Assembly: GCA_965363755.1 (NCBI GenBank) | Contig: CBDTVL010000014.1 | Span: forward strand, 1 to 30,230 | DNA: 30,230 bases | Source of the DNA: JL08 sp965363755 | Lineage (GTDB): Bacteria; Pseudomonadota; Alphaproteobacteria; Rhodobacterales; Rhodobacteraceae | Direction: 5' to 3' | In this document: in pieces, positions 1 to 7,880 of the stretch | Position numbering within the stretch: position 1 is the stretch's first letter | How the letters are laid out: each line of letters opens with the position of its first letter | Translations under genes and position numbers: made by a program | Notes under the pieces: model-generated | The model's input: only the letters and a program-made list of their open reading frames with translations | Told to the model about the DNA's origin: nothing | Databases searched by the model: none

Positions 1-285
1 ATAGGCGCGCAAGGGCTGAACATGAGCCTCGGGGATATGCGCACCCTGCTCGATCTGGCGATGGCGCACCCTGATCGCTTGGGCGATGCAGAGATGCTAG
101 AGGCGTATCACCGCGCCCGTCACCGCGATATCGCCGTGCGGGTATTGGGCATTGACCTGCTGAACCGTGCTTCAATGGTCAACGCTCAACCCCTGCGCGA
201 CGCGCGCGCCATGGGGCTCAACGCACTCTACGCTCTGCCACAAGTCCGAAAAACATTGATGCAGATGGGTCTTGGGGTCCGTTAG
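1..285 (+). CDS. C-terminal end of UbiH/Coq6-family FAD-dependent hydroxylase (5' truncated by window)
   Basis: The reading frame is open from base 1 to the TAG at 283-285, so about 94 C-terminal residues are present and the N-terminal FAD-binding part lies outside the window. The first residues read GAQGLNMSLGDMR, which matches the third conserved motif of the UbiH/UbiF/Coq6 aromatic hydroxylases (a Gly-rich FAD-contacting loop followed by a helix with Asp-Met/Val-Arg). The tail, with a YHRARHRD helix and a late LNALYALPQVRK stretch, also fits this family. Members hydroxylate the ubiquinone precursor ring at the membrane. Which ring position this one acts on cannot be told from the fragment. 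The gene converges on the aminotransferase and their stop codons overlap by 4 bases. Confidence 0.75.
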   Translation: MGAQGLNMSLGDMRTLLDLAMAHPDRLGDAEMLEAYHRARHRDIAVRVLGIDLLNRASMVNAQPLRDARAMGLNALYALPQVRKTLMQMGLGVR

Positions 286-1409
286 AGTACTGTGTCGAGT
301 ACCCGCTTTAGCCGCGCGATGGTAGCCTCGACATCATAGAGTTTATCTAGGCCAAACAATCCCAATCTGAACGTCCGGAAATCTGTAGGTTCATCGCACT
401 GCAGCGGCACACCCGCAGCAATCTGCATGCCATTGGCCGCGAATTTCTTACCATTCTGGATATCAGGATCTGTCGTATAACTGACCACAACGCCCGGCGC
501 ACCGAACCCTTCCGCGGCAACAGACACAACGCCTTTGCCCGCCAACATTTCACGGACGCCATTGCCCAATGCCCACTGCGCCTCACGAAGACGTTCAAAT
601 CCGTATTCCCGCGTCTCGATCATGGTATCGCGGAAGGCACGCAGGCCATCGGTTGGCATTGTGGCGTGGTATGCGTGGCCGCCATTTTCGTAAGTCGCCA
701 TGATCTGGCGCCATTTCTTGAGATCGATCGCAAAACTGTCCGAGGATGTAGTCTCAAGCCGTTCTTCAGCCCGTGCGGACATCATCACCAGTCCGGCACA
801 GGGCGTGGCAGACCAGCCTTTTTGAGGCGCAGAGATCAACACATCCACGCCGGTGGCCGTCATGTCGATCCATGCACAGCCTGACGCGATGCAATCCAGC
901 ACCATCAGTGCGCCCACTTCATGCGCCGCCGCAGCCATTTCGGTGATATAGTCGTCTGGCAGGATAACCCCTGCCGATGTTTCCACATGCGGCGCAAACA
1001 CCAGATCGGGCTGCAGTTCGCGAATTTTAGCAGTCACCTCGTCAATTGGCGCCGGCGCAAACGGTGCTTGCGATCCGTTGCCAGTCTGACGGGCCTTCAG
1101 AACTGTGGTTTGCGCGGTGAAGTCGCCGGCTTCGAAAATTTGGCTCCACCGATAAGAAAACCAGCCATTGCGCACGACCAGAACATTGGCGCCTTTGCCA
1201 TACTGGCGGGCAACCGCCTCCATTCCAAAAGTGCCACCACCGGGGATCAGCGCGACCGCATCCGCCTTGTAGACATCTTTCAGCATATCCGAGATGTCGC
1301 GCATCACCTGTTGAAAGGCGGCTGACATGGAATTGAGCGAGCGGTCGGTAAACACCACCGAGAATTCTTCGAGTCCGTCTGGATCGATGTTGTCGAGCAA
1401 GGCAGCCAT
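282..1409 (-). CDS. Class V PLP-dependent aminotransferase (alanine/serine-glyoxylate type)
   Basis: This 375-residue protein has the fold-type I, class V aminotransferase pattern. It has an N-terminal Gly-rich phosphate-binding loop (IPGGGTFGMEA, 55-65). It has VETSAGVILP at 142-151, and an Asp-Cys-Ile-Ala-Ser PLP-ring contact near 172-176. The Schiff-base lysine is in SAPQKGWSATPC, Lys197. Relatives convert alanine or serine with glyoxylate, but the substrate is not fixed by sequence. The start is supported by GGGAGG eight bases before the ATG. It is transcribed in the same direction as the two AsnC/Lrp genes upstream, with a 125-base gap, so regulation by them is possible but not shown. 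It could also act on another small amino acid. I do not assign a gene symbol. Confidence 0.8.
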   Translation of the reverse strand: MAALLDNIDPDGLEEFSVVFTDRSLNSMSAAFQQVMRDISDMLKDVYKADAVALIPGGGTFGMEAVARQYGKGANVLVVRNGWFSYRWSQIFEAGDFTAQTTVLKARQTGNGSQAPFAPAPIDEVTAKIRELQPDLVFAPHVETSAGVILPDDYITEMAAAAHEVGALMVLDCIASGCAWIDMTATGVDVLISAPQKGWSATPCAGLVMMSARAEERLETTSSDSFAIDLKKWRQIMATYENGGHAYHATMPTDGLRAFRDTMIETREYGFERLREAQWALGNGVREMLAGKGVVSVAAEGFGAPGVVVSYTTDPDIQNGKKFAANGMQIAAGVPLQCDEPTDFRTFRLGLFGLDKLYDVEATIARLKRVLDTVL

Positions 1410-1534
1410 TTTGTCCTCCCGGTTTATGACAAGACAGGCTTAGCGCCAACATCCGGCCGTGGCAAAGGCTGTTTGTGTGCATCATCATCGCATCACAGAG
1501 TTTTCTGCCTGATGCGCCAACGCAGACCAATATC

Positions 1535-1993
1535 TTAGCCGATCGGCCCCGGCCTGCGTTCTTCACTGAGCAACACATTGGCTTCGACCGCGCCCGCCCC
1601 CGGCAGCATCATGATTCGCCGCCGCAGCACACGTTCAAAATCAGCGATGTCACGCGCAACGACGCGTAGGCGGTAGTCGTACAAGCCCAACACATGCTCG
1701 ACAGTCTGCACCTCAGGAATAGCACAGACGGCGCGTTCAAAGTCTTCCAGACTAACCCGGCCCTTGGTTGCCAGTTTCACACCGAGAAACACGGTCACGC
1801 CGTATCCCAACGCTGCGGCATCGAGATAGAGTCGTTTGCCCTTGATCACCCCACCGTCCTGCAATCGTTTGATCCGTCGCCACATCGCCGGTTGCGACAG
1901 GCCAAACATGCGGCCCAAAGCTCCGGCACTTTGACTGGCATCCTGAAGCAACGTGCGCAGCAATTGGCGATCCAGAGCGTCAAGTTCAATCAT
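1535..1993 (-). CDS. Lrp/AsnC-family transcriptional regulator (second of a tandem pair)
   Basis: The 152-residue protein has the usual AsnC/Lrp size and order. An N-terminal winged helix-turn-helix (about 5-60) contains LGRMFGLSQPAMWRRIKRLQ. A C-terminal RAM ligand-binding domain (about 65-150) includes the typical IPEVQTVEHVLGLYDYRLRVVARD run. Family members bind DNA as dimers or octamers and sense amino acids. Its ATG overlaps the TGA of the upstream AsnC gene in a TCAT/ATGA arrangement (1990-1993), so the two are almost surely translationally coupled. Such pairs could form hetero-oligomers; this is inference. The divergent ilvC suggests a link to branched-chain amino acids. Confidence 0.9.
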   Translation of the reverse strand: MIELDALDRQLLRTLLQDASQSAGALGRMFGLSQPAMWRRIKRLQDGGVIKGKRLYLDAAALGYGVTVFLGVKLATKGRVSLEDFERAVCAIPEVQTVEHVLGLYDYRLRVVARDIADFERVLRRRIMMLPGAGAVEANVLLSEERRPGPIG

Positions 1994-2445
1994 ATTGGGA
2001 GCGCCTCATCAGCTTTGATACGGGCGATCTGCATCAAAGCTTCAATATCCGCGATATGTGGTAGGGTCAGGATGCGGGTGCGATAAATCGTCTGGTAATG
2101 CGCCATATCGCGCGCGATGACTGACAGGCGTGCATCAACGCTTCCCAGAAACGTCTGAATCTCCAACACTTCGGGAATCTCACGCGCCGCTTCGATAAAA
2201 TCGTCAAAGGCGCGCGCCTGTGTCTTATCCAGCGTGATCCGCAGGCTAACCTCAACCGCATAGCCCAAAGTGGTCCAGTCAATCACCGCTCCCTGCCCTT
2301 TCAGCACCCCAGTCGCCTGAAGCCGTTCCAGACGACGGCTGCAGGTCGCCGCCGTCAATCCGCAGCGATCGGCCAACTCTGTGGTTGTCAGAGTTGGTTC
2401 AGATTGCAACTGGCGCAGCAGGCGTCGATCTGCATCGCTAAGCAT
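1990..2445 (-). CDS. Lrp/AsnC-family transcriptional regulator (first of a tandem pair, divergent from ilvC)
   Basis: This 151-residue AsnC/Lrp protein starts MLSDADRRLLRQLQ, with an N-terminal helix-turn-helix around LADRCGLTAATCSRRLERLQ. A RAM domain follows, containing REIPEVLEIQTFLGSVDARLSVIARD. It is only moderately similar to its downstream partner, so the pair looks like old paralogues rather than a recent duplication. It is transcribed divergently from ilvC across a 139-base gap that holds a perfect inverted repeat. Lrp-family proteins often regulate adjacent divergent genes. Control of ilvC and autoregulation are therefore plausible but inferred. Confidence 0.9.
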   Translation of the reverse strand: MLSDADRRLLRQLQSEPTLTTTELADRCGLTAATCSRRLERLQATGVLKGQGAVIDWTTLGYAVEVSLRITLDKTQARAFDDFIEAAREIPEVLEIQTFLGSVDARLSVIARDMAHYQTIYRTRILTLPHIADIEALMQIARIKADEALPI

Positions 2446-2462
2446 AAAAACTCCACTATTTT

Positions 2463-2484
2463 CGATAAGTGCACATGATTATCG
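2463..2484. promoter_or_regulatory. Candidate Lrp/AsnC operator in the asnC-ilvC divergent region
   Basis: A perfect inverted repeat has arms CGATAA (2463-2468) and TTATCG (2479-2484) around a 10-base centre that itself contains GTGCAC. It sits 18 bases upstream of the first AsnC start and about 100 bases upstream of ilvC, where an autoregulator of a divergent pair would bind. Lrp-type sites are loosely conserved AT-flanked palindromes, so this is an inference from position and symmetry only. Confidence 0.4.
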
Positions 2485-2584
2485 TCATTTATCCGAATTT
2501 TCTCAACAGAACAACATTCAACACCCGGTCAACGGTGCTAATGTCACGACCAATCTGATCCAAGCAAACCAAAGGACCCAAGAT

Positions 2585-3607
2585 ATGCGCGTTTATTATG
2601 ACCGTGATTGTGACATCAACCTGATCAAAGACAAGAAAGTAGCCATACTGGGCTACGGCTCTCAGGGCCATGCCCATGCACTGAACCTGCGCGATTCCGG
2701 AGCCAAGAACCTCGTTGTGGCGCTGCGTGAAGGCTCAGCCTCAGCCGCCAAAGCCGAAGGCGAAGGCCTGAAAGTCATGGGCATTGCAGAAGCGGCCGCG
2801 TGGGCCGATTTGATCATGTTCACCATGCCCGACGAACTCCAGGCCGAGACCTACAAGAAATATGTGCATGACAACATCCGCGACGGTGCTGCAATTGCCT
2901 TTGCGCATGGATTGAATGTGCATTTCGGATTGATCGAGGCCAAGCCCGGCATCGACGTAATCATGATGGCACCCAAAGGCCCGGGCCACACCGTGCGTGG
3001 CGAATACACCAAAGGCGGCGGCGTGCCGTGCCTCGTAGCTGTAGACAACGACGCATCAGGCAAGGCGCTGGAAATCGGCCTGTCTTATTGTTCTGCCATC
3101 GGTGGTGGTCGCTCGGGTATCATCGAGACCAACTTCCGTGAAGAGTGCGAAACCGACCTTTTCGGCGAACAGGCAGTTCTCTGTGGCGGTCTGGTCGAAC
3201 TGATCCGGATGGGTTTCGAGACCTTGGTTGAGGCCGGTTATGCGCCCGAAATGGCCTATTTCGAATGCCTGCACGAAGTGAAGCTGATTGTTGATCTGAT
3301 CTATGAAGGCGGAATTGCCAACATGAATTACTCAATCTCGAACACAGCTGAGTACGGCGAGTATGTCAGCGGCCCGCGCATCTTGCCCTACGACGAAACA
3401 AAGGCAAAGATGAAAGCCGTCTTGACCGACATCCAAAACGGCAAATTCGTGCGCGATTTCATGCTGGAAAACGCCGTCGGACAACCGTCGTTCAAAGCAA
3501 CACGACGCATCAATGACGAGCATCAGATCGAAAAAGTTGGTGAGACCCTGCGCGGTATGATGCCGTGGATTTCAGCCGGCAAAATGGTCGACAAAGCCAA
3601 GAACTAG
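2585..3607 (+). CDS. ilvC: Ketol-acid reductoisomerase, class I (NADP)
   Basis: IlvC converts 2-acetolactate (or 2-aceto-2-hydroxybutyrate) to the dihydroxy acid of valine and isoleucine synthesis, using Mg and NADPH. The start MRVYYDRDCDINLIKDKKVA is the standard alphaproteobacterial N-terminus and gives 340 residues, the class I length. The frame is open further upstream, but that part is not protein-like. AAAGGA lies about 9 bases before the ATG. Visible motifs are the Rossmann loop GYGSQGHAHALNLRDSG (about 20-36), the cofactor-phosphate region REGSAS, APKGPGHTVR, and the metal-binding helix ETDLFGEQAVLCGG. There is no obvious leader peptide rich in branched-chain codons in the 139-base leader. 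Control is more likely through the divergent AsnC/Lrp pair. Confidence 0.97.
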   Translation: MRVYYDRDCDINLIKDKKVAILGYGSQGHAHALNLRDSGAKNLVVALREGSASAAKAEGEGLKVMGIAEAAAWADLIMFTMPDELQAETYKKYVHDNIRDGAAIAFAHGLNVHFGLIEAKPGIDVIMMAPKGPGHTVRGEYTKGGGVPCLVAVDNDASGKALEIGLSYCSAIGGGRSGIIETNFREECETDLFGEQAVLCGGLVELIRMGFETLVEAGYAPEMAYFECLHEVKLIVDLIYEGGIANMNYSISNTAEYGEYVSGPRILPYDETKAKMKAVLTDIQNGKFVRDFMLENAVGQPSFKATRRINDEHQIEKVGETLRGMMPWISAGKMVDKAKN

Positions 3608-3644
3608 CGCCAGAAAGCCGGTGATGGGGCGTTGACTTTGGAAT

Positions 3645-3837
3645 TTGGGCGGACTGGGCATCGTGTATGTTGCGATCAGCAGTCTTGCCGCAAGTTATGT
3701 CGGCGCCACCATCACCGCCTGTCCGTTCGACGTTGTGGACGCCGATGGCTCCAGCACGCCAGCTCGGCGCGCATGACCATTGGGACGGTTTCTGTGGAGT
3801 GCTGCAGACCGTGATCTGCGCGGATGAACAATTGTAA
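3645..3837 (+). pseudogene. Possible small membrane-anchored protein gene broken by a frameshift
   Basis: Downstream of ilvC one frame (from TTG at 3645 to TGA at 3774-3776) reads LGGLGIVYVAISSLAASYVG, followed by ATITACPFDVVDADGSS. This looks like a short hydrophobic helix followed by an exported segment. The next frame then gives a protein-like tail, GAHDHWDGFCGVLQTVICAD, ending at TAA 3835-3837. Joining the two would need a one-base shift between about 3745 and 3772 and would give a protein of roughly 60-65 residues. There is no ATG and no clear ribosome-binding site. I do not recognise the family. It may be a decayed gene, a sequencing error, or chance. Confidence 0.25.
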
Positions 3838-3846
3838 TGTTATAAC
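3828..3846. promoter_or_regulatory. Two short palindromes upstream of the hemerythrin-like gene
   Basis: ACAATTGT (3828-3835) and GTTATAAC (3839-3846) are perfect 8-base palindromes three bases apart, ending about 21 bases before the hemerythrin-like start. TTGT and ACAA arms also frame 3832-3848. The stretch is AT-rich compared with its surroundings. The spacing does not fit the FNR/NnrR consensus I know, so the protein that might bind here is unknown. Confidence 0.3.
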
Positions 3847-3867
3847 AACTTTATCACCTGTTGCCCT

Positions 3868-4434
3868 ATGACCCAACACACCATCTTTCAAAGACAGGGC
3901 CTGCCAAAGGAGATGCAGATCCTGCTTCGGGATTATCCGCGCGACGCATGGCCGGATCACCCGAATTTCACCGGCTCGATCCAGAACTGGATGGGTGCCC
4001 ATCAAATGTTTCGCCAACTGGGCAAGATTTGCCGATCCGAGACCGAGCTGTATCTGAACAAGGATCGTGACGCGGATGATTTTGCGGGCCGACTGGGCCA
4101 CTACGGCAATTTGTTGGTCGGAAACTTGCAGGGCCACCACAACTGGGAGGATCGGTCTTTCTTTCCCGAACTTCAGCGCGCAGATGCGCGTTTTGAAAGC
4201 GGATTGGATATATTAGAGGCAGATCACGTTGCCATGCACGACATACTGGAGCGTTTTACACTTGGCGCAAACCGCGTGATCAAACTGGCTCAATTGGATG
4301 AGGCACAGTCACGCACTGAGGCTGGCGCCTTGCACAAGACAAGCACAGAGGTCGAAAAATTTCTGGCGCGTCATCTGACCGACGAAGAAGATCTAGTTGT
4401 GCCTATTCTTGTGCATCACAAAATGCGCGGCTAA
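3868..4434 (+). CDS. Hemerythrin-like HHE-domain protein
   Basis: The 188-residue soluble protein is predicted all-helical and carries the His/Glu pattern of hemerythrin HHE domains. Candidate ligands are His45 (GAHQMFR), His90/His91 and Glu94 (GHHNWED), His120 and His124 (EADHVAMH), and His169 with Glu173/174 (ARHLTDEED). Such proteins bind a di-iron centre and in bacteria act in oxygen, nitric oxide or iron handling; the exact role here is unknown. There is no signal peptide. The start gives only a weak ribosome-binding site (CACCTG), and no better in-frame start is seen upstream. The gene stands alone between ilvC and an EamA transporter. Two palindromes just upstream may be its operator. 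Confidence 0.85.
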   Translation: MTQHTIFQRQGLPKEMQILLRDYPRDAWPDHPNFTGSIQNWMGAHQMFRQLGKICRSETELYLNKDRDADDFAGRLGHYGNLLVGNLQGHHNWEDRSFFPELQRADARFESGLDILEADHVAMHDILERFTLGANRVIKLAQLDEAQSRTEAGALHKTSTEVEKFLARHLTDEEDLVVPILVHHKMRG

Positions 4435-4478
4435 GCCAAGTCACTCGAAAAACACTTGGTGTTGACTTAAACAAACCA

Positions 4479-4509
4479 ACCTGATTCCGGTCCAACATCG
4501 GGGTCAGGT
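4479..4509 (+). promoter_or_regulatory. Leader hairpin of the EamA transporter gene, loop complementary to its ribosome-binding site
   Basis: Bases 4479-4489 pair with 4499-4509 as an 11-pair stem (nine Watson-Crick pairs and two adjacent U-G pairs) closing a 9-base loop. The loop begins GUCC (4490-4493), which can pair with GGAC (4525-4528) in the ribosome-binding site AAGGAC just before the ATG at 4534. A loop-to-Shine-Dalgarno pseudoknot is a common layout for translational control. No known riboswitch consensus is recognised. A smaller inverted repeat, AACAC-TTG-GTGTT, lies at 4451-4463. Confidence 0.4.
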
Positions 4510-4533
4510 CTCGCGCCTCTCTAAGGACAAACC

Positions 4534-5457
4534 ATGACACAATCGCCGGATATAACGCTCAAAAGCTGGGTGATGGTGGCAGCTCTGGGGCTGACCTGGG
4601 GGGCCACGTTTCTGGTGATCGAGGTGGCACTGGAGGGCATCACCCCGTTTTGGTTGGCCGCTGCCCGGATTGGATTCGCAACGATCCTGATGCTGGTCTT
4701 TTGGGGCATGCGTGGCGCGCCACTGTTCAAAGCTACCACAACCGCTTCTGACTGGACCAACCTTACGGTGATTGGCCTGCTCAGTTCTGCAGTGCCATTC
4801 ATGTTGCTAAGCTGGGGCCAGCAATATGTCACGTCGGGCTTCGCCGGAGTATCGATGGCCTCTGTTGCCCTTATCGTGCTGCCGCTCGCACATTTTCTGG
4901 TGCCTGGCGAGCGAATGACGTGGCGCAAGACAGCAGGTTTTGTGATCGGTTTTGCCGGGGTCGTTATCCTGATCGGTGGTCAGGCGCTTGAAAGTAATGG
5001 GGGCGCGTATGAAACGCCCGGCCGTATGGCTTGTTTGGGTGCCGCTTTTTGTTATGGCCTAAGCTCGATCCTGATGCGCCGTTTGCCTGCCGTTGACCCG
5101 ATTGGACTGGCCACAATTCTTTTGCTGATTGGTGCTATGATCGTCGTGCCTGTCGCTTGGATCGTTGAGGGACCACCCCCCCTGCCAAATGCCAAAACAC
5201 TTGGCCTTCTTGCCATATTGGGTCTTATCCCCACGGCCGGAGCCAATATTTTGCGCGTTCTTTTAATCCGCAGTGCAGGTCCTGTTTTTATGAGCCTGAC
5301 AAATTATCAGGTGCCTGTCTGGTCCGTCGTTCTGGGCGCCGTGATCCTGTCTGAACCTTTGCCACCGTCGCTCTTGTATGCATTGCTGCTTATCCTGAGT
5401 GGTGTCGGTCTCAGCCAATACGGCGCCATAACTCGATTATTTGGCAGTCGCTCTTAG
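4534..5457 (+). CDS. EamA (DMT superfamily) permease
   Basis: The 307-residue protein is strongly hydrophobic, with about ten membrane segments arranged as two EamA repeats. The first repeat opens with LGLTWGATFLVIEVALEGI, the usual 'W G ... F' start. The second opens near ACLGAAFCYGLSSILMRR. The typical conserved LSEPLP loop (VILSEPLPPSLLYALLLIL) precedes the last helix. DMT permeases export or import amino acids, nucleotide precursors or drugs; the substrate cannot be read from sequence. AAGGAC precedes the ATG and is the target of a complementary upstream loop. The gene ends 24 bases from convergent glmM. Confidence 0.88.
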   Translation: MTQSPDITLKSWVMVAALGLTWGATFLVIEVALEGITPFWLAAARIGFATILMLVFWGMRGAPLFKATTTASDWTNLTVIGLLSSAVPFMLLSWGQQYVTSGFAGVSMASVALIVLPLAHFLVPGERMTWRKTAGFVIGFAGVVILIGGQALESNGGAYETPGRMACLGAAFCYGLSSILMRRLPAVDPIGLATILLLIGAMIVVPVAWIVEGPPPLPNAKTLGLLAILGLIPTAGANILRVLLIRSAGPVFMSLTNYQVPVWSVVLGAVILSEPLPPSLLYALLLILSGVGLSQYGAITRLFGSRS

Positions 5458-5481
5458 CGCCTTAGTCAAACCCTCATTGGA

Positions 5482-6828
5482 TCAGGCTGATACGGCATCA
5501 GCGACAGCATCAACCACGCTGTCGACAGCCCGTTCCAGCAACACGGCATCCTCACATTCTGCCATCACGCGCACCAGCGGCTCGGTTCCTGATTTGCGGA
5601 TCAGCAATCGCCCGCGATCTTTCAAATCGGTCTCAGCTTGCGCGATTGCGGCTTTGACATGTGTGTCGTCAAGCGGAGTCTGACCTGCTGCGAAACGAAC
5701 GTTTTTCAGCAGCTGTGGCACCGGCTCGAAACAGTGCAACAATTCGCTGGCAGGTTGCCCGGACTGGATCATTTCCGCCAGAAACTGAAGACCCGCCATC
5801 AGGCCATCACCGGTTGTGGCATAATCTGTCATCACGATATGGCCGGATTGTTCGCCGCCCAGATTGAACCCGCCTTCGCGCATTCGCTCAACTACGTACC
5901 TATCGCCAACACTTGTGCGCTCAAGCCCAATGCCGTGGACGCGCAAAAACCGCTCCAAGCCAAGATTGGACATCACCGTCGCCACCAGTGCGTTCCCTTT
6001 GAGCCGCTGTTCGCTGGCCCAACGTTCAGCCATCATGCCCATGATCTGATCGCCGTCACCTATTTTACCGCTTTCATCGATGATGATGACGCGGTCGGCA
6101 TCGCCGTCTAGACAAATGCCCATATCGGCGCCATGGGCCACAACGGTCTCCGCTGCAAATTCCGGGTGAGTCGAACCGCAGCCCTGGTTGATGTTCAAGC
6201 CGTCCGGTGCTGTGCCCACCGGAACCACATCAGCGCCCAGTTCCCACAGAATCTCGGGGGCAGCGCGCCAAGCGGCGCCGTTTGCGCAGTCAACAACAAC
6301 TTTGATTCCGTCGAGCCGCAATTTGCGTGGAAAGGTCGACTTTACCCGCTCGGCATAGCGAAATCGTGCGTCATCAACACGCCTGGCACGACCAATATTC
6401 TGAGCTTGGGCTGGTGCAACGCCGTCCACTATCAAAGCTTCGATCTCGGCTTCTGCCTGGTCAGACAGCTTGTAGCCATCTGGCCCGAAAAACTTGATTC
6501 CATTGTCCTGCGCCGGATTGTGGCTGGCGGAAATCATGACCCCCAGATCCGCGCGCATGGACTGCGTCATCAGGCCAACGGCAGGTGTCGGCACCGGGCC
6601 CAGCCCCAAAACATTCATACCGGTGGATGTCAGCCCCGCAGTTAAGGCGCTTTCAAACATGTACCCCGACAACCGGGTGTCTTTGCCAATCACGACGCGA
6701 TGTACGCCTTTGTTGTCACGGCGAAAGTATCGCCCGACGGCGGCCCCGATTTTCAATGCCATCTCAGCAGTCATCGGAAAGGTGTTTGCGGTGCCTCGTA
6801 CACCGTCTGTTCCAAACAGTTTAGTCAT
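5482..6828 (-). CDS. glmM: Phosphoglucosamine mutase
   Basis: GlmM converts glucosamine-6-phosphate to glucosamine-1-phosphate on the way to UDP-GlcNAc for peptidoglycan and lipopolysaccharide. At 448 residues the length is standard. The protein begins KLFGTDGVRGTAN. The phosphoserine loop ISASHNPAQDNGIKFFG has its active serine at Ser102. The metal-binding loop is CLDGDADRVI, the sugar-binding loop is GGEQSGH, and the C-terminal phosphate site is RKSGTEPLVRVM. Its ATG lies inside the 3' end of folP (8-base overlap), so it is translated as the last gene of folB-folP-glmM. No separate promoter is needed. Confidence 0.97.
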   Translation of the reverse strand: MTKLFGTDGVRGTANTFPMTAEMALKIGAAVGRYFRRDNKGVHRVVIGKDTRLSGYMFESALTAGLTSTGMNVLGLGPVPTPAVGLMTQSMRADLGVMISASHNPAQDNGIKFFGPDGYKLSDQAEAEIEALIVDGVAPAQAQNIGRARRVDDARFRYAERVKSTFPRKLRLDGIKVVVDCANGAAWRAAPEILWELGADVVPVGTAPDGLNINQGCGSTHPEFAAETVVAHGADMGICLDGDADRVIIIDESGKIGDGDQIMGMMAERWASEQRLKGNALVATVMSNLGLERFLRVHGIGLERTSVGDRYVVERMREGGFNLGGEQSGHIVMTDYATTGDGLMAGLQFLAEMIQSGQPASELLHCFEPVPQLLKNVRFAAGQTPLDDTHVKAAIAQAETDLKDRGRLLIRKSGTEPLVRVMAECEDAVLLERAVDSVVDAVADAVSA

Positions 6829-7837
6829 GCTCGCCCCTAGTAGTGACCGCGTTGTGAAGCCTTATGGCTTGTTTGGTCATCTCAACATCATGTACCCGCA
6901 AGATTTGCACGCCTTGGGTCAGCGCAGCAAGCCCAACTGCAATAGAGCCCGGCGCGCGGTCGCTGCCGGGCGCGCCCTTGCCGATGGTGCCAATAAAGCG
7001 CTTGCGCGATGCACCGAGCAGGATCGGGCAGCCCAGCGTATGAAACAGACTGATCCGCCGCAGCAAAGCCAGATTATGAGCTCGTGTCTTGCCAAATCCA
7101 ATTCCGGGATCTGCCAGAATTCGATTGCGCGCGATACCGGCCGCGACAAGCTTGTCTATCTGCGTGGCAAGAAAGTCGTAGACGTCCAGCAGCACATCAT
7201 CATAGCACGGGTCTGCCTGCATCGTCGCCGGGTCGCCCTGCGCATGCATAACGCAGATGGGCGTCTGCCGTTCAACACAAAGCCCCGATAGTGCAAGGTC
7301 AAAAGTGAATCCGGAGACATCATTCACCAGATTCGCCCCCGCATCCAGCGCTGAGCGCGCAACTGACGATTTGCGCGTATCGATGGAGATCGGCGTCCCG
7401 GTCTGCTCTCTCAAGGTCGCGATCACAGGTGCCGTGCGGCCAATCTCTTCATCCTCCGTGACAGTTTCCGACCCCGGGCGGGTCGATTCTCCGCCGATGT
7501 CGATGATGTCCGCACCGGACTTCACTAGGTTCAGCGCTGTTTGCACTGCAACCTTTGGCGCGGCGAAGACTCCGTCATTCGAAAAACTGTCGGGTGTGAC
7601 ATTCAAAATCCCCATCAGTCGCGGCTGCTCAAGCGTCAGTCCCGCTACGGGTGCGCGCGAGGACGTGATGGCTGCGACGCAGTCTCGAGGAGCCTCCTGG
7701 ATCGGGATGACAATTGGCAGTGCTGAGCGCGAGAGCACTTCGATTTCCGAGACCCAGCACGGGCCGCCTGCAACTGGCAGCCCTGTGATCGGGCGCGCGA
7801 TATCACTGCGCACAATAGGTCGATAATAGTGTGTCAT
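6821..7837 (-). CDS. folP: Dihydropteroate synthase
   Basis: FolP joins p-aminobenzoate to dihydropterin pyrophosphate in folate synthesis and is the sulfonamide target. I chose the ATG at 7837 (338 residues) over a TTG at 7900 that would overlap folB; AGGAACGAGG lies just upstream of the ATG. Motifs are MGILNVTPDSFSNDG (75-89), the IDIGGESTRPGS loop, SIDTRK, LVNDVSG, and the late GASRKRFIG. About 65 residues precede the first motif, compared with only a few in E. coli FolP (282 residues). This N-terminal extension has no motif I recognise. The gene is preceded by folB with a 43-base gap and overlaps glmM by 8 bases. Confidence 0.95.
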   Translation of the reverse strand: MTHYYRPIVRSDIARPITGLPVAGGPCWVSEIEVLSRSALPIVIPIQEAPRDCVAAITSSRAPVAGLTLEQPRLMGILNVTPDSFSNDGVFAAPKVAVQTALNLVKSGADIIDIGGESTRPGSETVTEDEEIGRTAPVIATLREQTGTPISIDTRKSSVARSALDAGANLVNDVSGFTFDLALSGLCVERQTPICVMHAQGDPATMQADPCYDDVLLDVYDFLATQIDKLVAAGIARNRILADPGIGFGKTRAHNLALLRRISLFHTLGCPILLGASRKRFIGTIGKGAPGSDRAPGSIAVGLAALTQGVQILRVHDVEMTKQAIRLHNAVTTRGEHD

Positions 7838-7880
7838 CGCCTCGTTCCTGAGTGATGCAGAAGACAAAAGCAAGTCGGGT

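Noticed and set aside
2381..2584. 68-codon N-terminal extension of IlvC in the open frame
   Set aside because: IlvC proteins start at MRVYYDRD; the extension overlaps the divergent AsnC gene and operator and has no protein-like character.
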